Origin: Chlorogloeopsis sp. ULAP01
GTDB taxonomy: Bacteria > Cyanobacteriota > Cyanobacteriia > Cyanobacteriales > Nostocaceae
Direction: 5' to 3'
Length of the DNA: 64,000 nucleotides
NCBI RefSeq assembly: GCF_030381805.1
Contig: NZ_JAUDRH010000013.1
Coordinates: forward strand, 201,969 to 265,968
Shown here: one piece after another, positions 61,527 through 64,000 of the stretch
How positions within the stretch are numbered: position 1 is the first letter of the stretch
Layout: each line of letters opens with the position of its first letter
The notes under the pieces: generated by a model
What the model was told of the DNA's origin: nothing
Seen by the model: the letters and a program-made list of their open reading frames with translations, nothing else
Databases searched by the model: none
Translations under genes and position numbers: made by a program

Positions 61527-61856
61527 AGAATACTCTCAATCAGTGTTAGGACTTACAAGTTTCCAACCTTTGGAAGTCTCACCATTACGATCAGGCTACT
61601 GATGAGCACAAGGATTATGCTTATGGCCACGGTTAAGTATAGTATTCGATTGTAAAAGAATTTGACTTTGTCTAGCCTGATTGACTGCTTTTATAAAGAC
61701 TAAGCAGTATGACTATATTACTATGCAGTGATTCTCGCCGATCAATTCATTGCATCCCAGATTACCTTATACTATTTTAGATTTGGATTGGGAATAGCCT
61801 TGATGTGTCCGCGTTCCGTGAATCTATCTGCCCTTAATGATTTTTTAATGTGGCAT
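61527..61856. other. spacer upstream of the GAP-family gene
   Basis: 330 bp holding the promoter side of the GAP-family gene (GAGAGTATT before its ATG). No other gene or repeat is recognised before the duplication copy at 61857. Confidence 0.4.
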
Positions 61857-62079
61857 CACATACAGAACTAATGGACACAAACTTTGCTAACCAAACTTCC
61901 TCAAGCTTGCTGAGGTAGCGATCGCATGATGGTATTTAAGTGTTGAAGTCTGACAGACTGTCTTTTGACCTCAATAGAAATTTCAGGAACGATAGCAACT
62001 AATGACAAATAACTAGAGCTAATCTTGTAGATTACACTACCCGACTATTTTTTGGCTGTATATCTTCACTTCTTTTGAA
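61857..62079. repeat. direct duplication, copy 2
   Basis: About 223 bp matching 60481-60698. It still encodes a decayed tail, SHTELMDTNFANQTSSSLLR and a stop, equal to the C-terminal extension of the methyltransferase, but no upstream methyltransferase sequence. Its terminator stem is degraded. The AraC gene follows. Confidence 0.85.
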
Positions 62080-62230
62080 TATTAGACTACAAGATTTTTC
62101 TGCCTCTTGCTTTTGCCTTTTCACTCCTGTGAGTTTCCCAATTGACGATAGTTGCTACCCTCCAGGAACCCGTCCATTGCAATTTAGTGGTAAATTTATT
62201 GATAATAAGTTGCACTTAGCCCACTCCAGT

Positions 62231-63235
62231 ATGACACTCATCCTCAGCCAATCAGACTTTTACGAACTGTACCAACAGGCTCCTCAACCCCAGGTTCAGA
62301 ATCTCGTACTTGATAGCTTTGAGCAGCTTGAGGGCGTACCGGAAATCGTGGGACGGGGCTACAATCGCAGTATGAACCTATCGCCTGGGGTGTGGTTAAA
62401 TTTCTTAGATTGCGAATATCACCAGGACTTGATGGTAAAAACGTCTGCCCATGAACATCCGATTCAGATGGGGATTTTTCTATCAGGCTTGGTTTACTTT
62501 GATGATGTTCATCCTAATATGGGTGGAACGCATGGCTACTTTTCAGGTAGCGGAATTTCGCCTGGCTACATTGAAAAGTATCGCGCTGAAGAGCATTTAA
62601 CTGCTGTAAATGTGGAAATTGAGCCAGAATTGCTAGACTCGTTTTTGCTGGAGGATGGGCAATATAGCTGTGATATTCAGAATTTGCTGTTTAAAGGGGA
62701 AGACTGGAAAATCTCATTTTATCCCAAGGTGACACGAGCAATGCGATCGCTTGCTCAACAAATGTGGAATCCGCCCTATCGCGGTACAGCAAAGCGGATG
62801 TATCTTCAGGCGAAGGTATTTGAGTTAGTAGCGATGCACTTGGATTGGATTTCGGCAGAGCAAAAGCCAATTTATGACACACCAGGACTGAAAAGAGAGA
62901 CAATTGACCGTATCCACCAAGCTAAAGAAATTTTGACCACACAACTGGAGCATCCGCCATCACTCTGTGAACTAGCACAGCAAGTAGGAGTCAGCGTTCG
63001 CACTCTCCACAGAGGTTTTCCTGTACTCTTTAACACAACTGTAGTGGGCTATTTGACACAGCAAAGGTTGCAGAAGGCAGAAATGTTGTTGCGTCAAGGC
63101 AATTATCAAGTGTCAGAAGTGGCAAATCTGGTAGGCTATGGACACTTGGGTAACTTTGCAGCAGCCTTTAAGCGACAGTATGGCATCACACCCAGTCAGT
63201 GTTTAGCAGGGAAAAAGGCAGTTTTTGGATCATAA
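62231..63235 (+). CDS. AraC-family regulator (PchR-like, siderophore type)
   Basis: 334 residues from the ATG at 62231 (MTLILSQSDFYELYQQA), the form in which this family usually begins; a frame running back to 62075 crosses the duplication and is rejected. The N-terminal half has the PchR-type sensor text (GYNRSMNLSPGVWLNFLDCEYHQDL, HPIQMGIFLSG). The C-terminal AraC double helix-turn-helix is HPPSLCELAQQVGVSVRTLHRGF and RQGNYQVSEVANLVGYGHLGNFAAAFKRQYGITPSQ. It precedes an AMIN/TonB-receptor-type gene by 106 bp, as in cyanobacterial iron-uptake loci, so it probably activates that gene with a ferric siderophore. Confidence 0.88.
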   Translation: MTLILSQSDFYELYQQAPQPQVQNLVLDSFEQLEGVPEIVGRGYNRSMNLSPGVWLNFLDCEYHQDLMVKTSAHEHPIQMGIFLSGLVYFDDVHPNMGGTHGYFSGSGISPGYIEKYRAEEHLTAVNVEIEPELLDSFLLEDGQYSCDIQNLLFKGEDWKISFYPKVTRAMRSLAQQMWNPPYRGTAKRMYLQAKVFELVAMHLDWISAEQKPIYDTPGLKRETIDRIHQAKEILTTQLEHPPSLCELAQQVGVSVRTLHRGFPVLFNTTVVGYLTQQRLQKAEMLLRQGNYQVSEVANLVGYGHLGNFAAAFKRQYGITPSQCLAGKKAVFGS

Positions 63236-63341
63236 ATGGCATTTTTTAGATAGACACGCCACAGTCAACTTTTCTACACTACACCTTATACCTATCAAAA
63301 ATAATTAGCAACAAAAAGCTTTGATTGCTGTGTGAGGAACT

Positions 63342-64000
63342 ATGAGGAGTTGGTGTTTATCTGCTGGTGTTTGTTCATCATTTTTAATCAGTCTTTCGGG
63401 ATGTTTGAGTATTCTTGCGGTTTCATCGGTATGGGCTGGAGAAAAACCTAACCACCAAGATGTAGAGAACAGACAAATTACATCTGCAAAGACACACCAG
63501 GAAACAGGTTTTAGAATTCCGCGACTGAGTGAAATAAAGCGTCCCAGCACTAGCGCCATCATGTTAGTGCAGTCGCCAGCACCAACTAATCCACCTGCAA
63601 CAAGCAAAGAAGTGATTGCCATTACGGGAGTAAAAGCTAATCCCACAGATAAAGGTGTGGAAGTAATTTTACAAACTTCCGTCGGTGAAAAATTACAAAT
63701 CACCAATCGTAGTGAGGGAAATAACTTCATCGCTGATATACCCAGCGCACAACTGCGGCTAGCAAATGGCGATGCTTTTACATTCCGCTCCGAAAAACCA
63801 ATTACGGGAATTATTGAGATAACTGTTACAAATTTAGATGCTAATACTGTGCGGTTGACGGTAACTGGTGATACAGGATTGCCTGTTGTAGAGTTATTTG
63901 ATAGTGATGAAGGCTTAATTTTTGGGTTGATACCTGCTGCAACAGCACAAAACCCCACCCCGCCTACGGCACCCCTCCCCTTACCAAGGGGAGGGGAAGG
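63342..64000 (+). CDS. AMIN-domain protein, probable TonB-dependent siderophore receptor (3' truncated by window)
   Basis: The frame runs open from ATG 63342 (GTGAGGAAC just upstream as ribosome binding site) to the window end, 219 codons. A signal peptide (LSAGVCSSFLISLSGCLSILAVSSVWAG) is followed by SEIKRPSTSAIMLVQSPAPTN and an AMIN domain (~91-205: VIAITGVKANPTDKGVEVILQTSVGEKLQITN to VVELFDSDEGLIFGLI). In cyanobacteria this order (RxPxLSExExP-like start, AMIN, then plug and barrel) is characteristic of TonB-dependent ferric-siderophore receptors, and the AraC gene upstream supports it. The plug domain would lie beyond the window. A G/C hairpin repeat occurs in frame just before the edge. 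Confidence 0.8.
   Translation, partial: MRSWCLSAGVCSSFLISLSGCLSILAVSSVWAGEKPNHQDVENRQITSAKTHQETGFRIPRLSEIKRPSTSAIMLVQSPAPTNPPATSKEVIAITGVKANPTDKGVEVILQTSVGEKLQITNRSEGNNFIADIPSAQLRLANGDAFTFRSEKPITGIIEITVTNLDANTVRLTVTGDTGLPVVELFDSDEGLIFGLIPAATAQNPTPPTAPLPLPRGGE
63972..63996. repeat. CCCCTCCCC hairpin repeat inside a reading frame
   Basis: CCCCTCCCCTT (63972-63982) and AAGGGGAGGGG (63986-63996) are perfect inverted arms, preceded by ACCCCGCCTACGGC. This is a common dispersed repeat of Nostocales spacers, here translated as a Pro/Thr-rich linker (NPTPPTAPLPLPRGGEG) after the AMIN domain. Confidence 0.8.

Noticed and set aside
62075..62230. N-terminal extension of the AraC protein
   Set aside because: It would start at TTG at the end of the duplicated segment; the usual family start MTLxLSxSDFYELY is at 62231.
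63305..63958. 217-codon frame on the minus strand
   Set aside because: It is the antisense shadow of the AMIN-domain gene, whose plus frame has signal peptide and domain text.
1..64000. tRNA or rRNA genes
   Set aside because: No GTTCRANTCC-type T-loop with a matching cloverleaf and no rRNA segment was found in the spacers by reading; a tRNAscan run would settle it.
1..64000. Individual GCGATCGC sites as regulatory elements
   Set aside because: They are the genome-wide HIP1 octamer, present in genes and spacers alike, and carry no local meaning.

Overview
The window looks like chromosome of a filamentous, probably heterocyst-forming (Nostocales-type) cyanobacterium. The octamer GCGATCGC recurs throughout in genes and spacers. 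The genes include a KaiB-like protein, a fused ModBC molybdate transporter, a plastoquinone/tocopherol-pathway methyltransferase, type II NADH dehydrogenase and zinc-ribbon Ser/Thr kinases. Spacers carry short palindromic dispersed repeats of the kind known from Nostoc and relatives.

Layout. 1-9.9 kb: C-terminal part of a TamB-like protein, an alpha/beta hydrolase, a transporter remnant, a large coiled-coil/TPR membrane protein, a universal stress protein, pgk and a CAP-domain protein. 10-21 kb: glycerol kinase, Uma2 protein, glycosyltransferase, a DUF6391-like protein, a PedR-like LuxR regulator, a PfkB sugar kinase, NDH-2 and an MFS permease. 21-25 kb: a molybdate locus, with modBC and modA on the minus strand, a fragment of a second modA between them, and a divergent ribbon-helix-helix/Mop fusion regulator. 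TACCAA/TTGGTA palindromes lie in both mod spacers. 25-31 kb: KaiB-like protein, persulfide dioxygenase, two tandem ~295-nt paralogous elements that look like structured RNA, a secreted GH5 glycosidase, and the polyamine pair speE/speD. 31-46 kb: two tandem kinases, a CoA-ligase-like protein, PAP2 phosphatase, a double-Usp protein, a P-type cation ATPase, small membrane proteins, a cupin and a BASS-family transporter.

46-55 kb is an accessory module: arylsulfatase, formylglycine-generating enzyme, HAD hydrolase, second sulfatase, membrane protein, broken MFS gene and an Ntn-type amide hydrolase. The sulfatases have the cysteine that the encoded activating enzyme would convert, so the module looks self-sufficient. 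55-58.5 kb resembles the wreck of an integron: an attC-like site, a TetR/SDR pair with matching operator-like sites, an array of palindromes, and an integron-type integrase broken by stops, a frameshift and a truncated IS5-family insertion.

58.5-64 kb: a cobalamin riboswitch with no obvious adjacent gene, an MPBQ/MSBQ-type methyltransferase, a GAP-family membrane protein inside a ~220-bp direct duplication, an AraC regulator, and the start of an AMIN-domain protein (probably a TonB-dependent siderophore receptor) that runs off the window. No rRNA, tRNA or CRISPR array was seen by reading. All homology statements come from motif and sequence recognition, not from searches.
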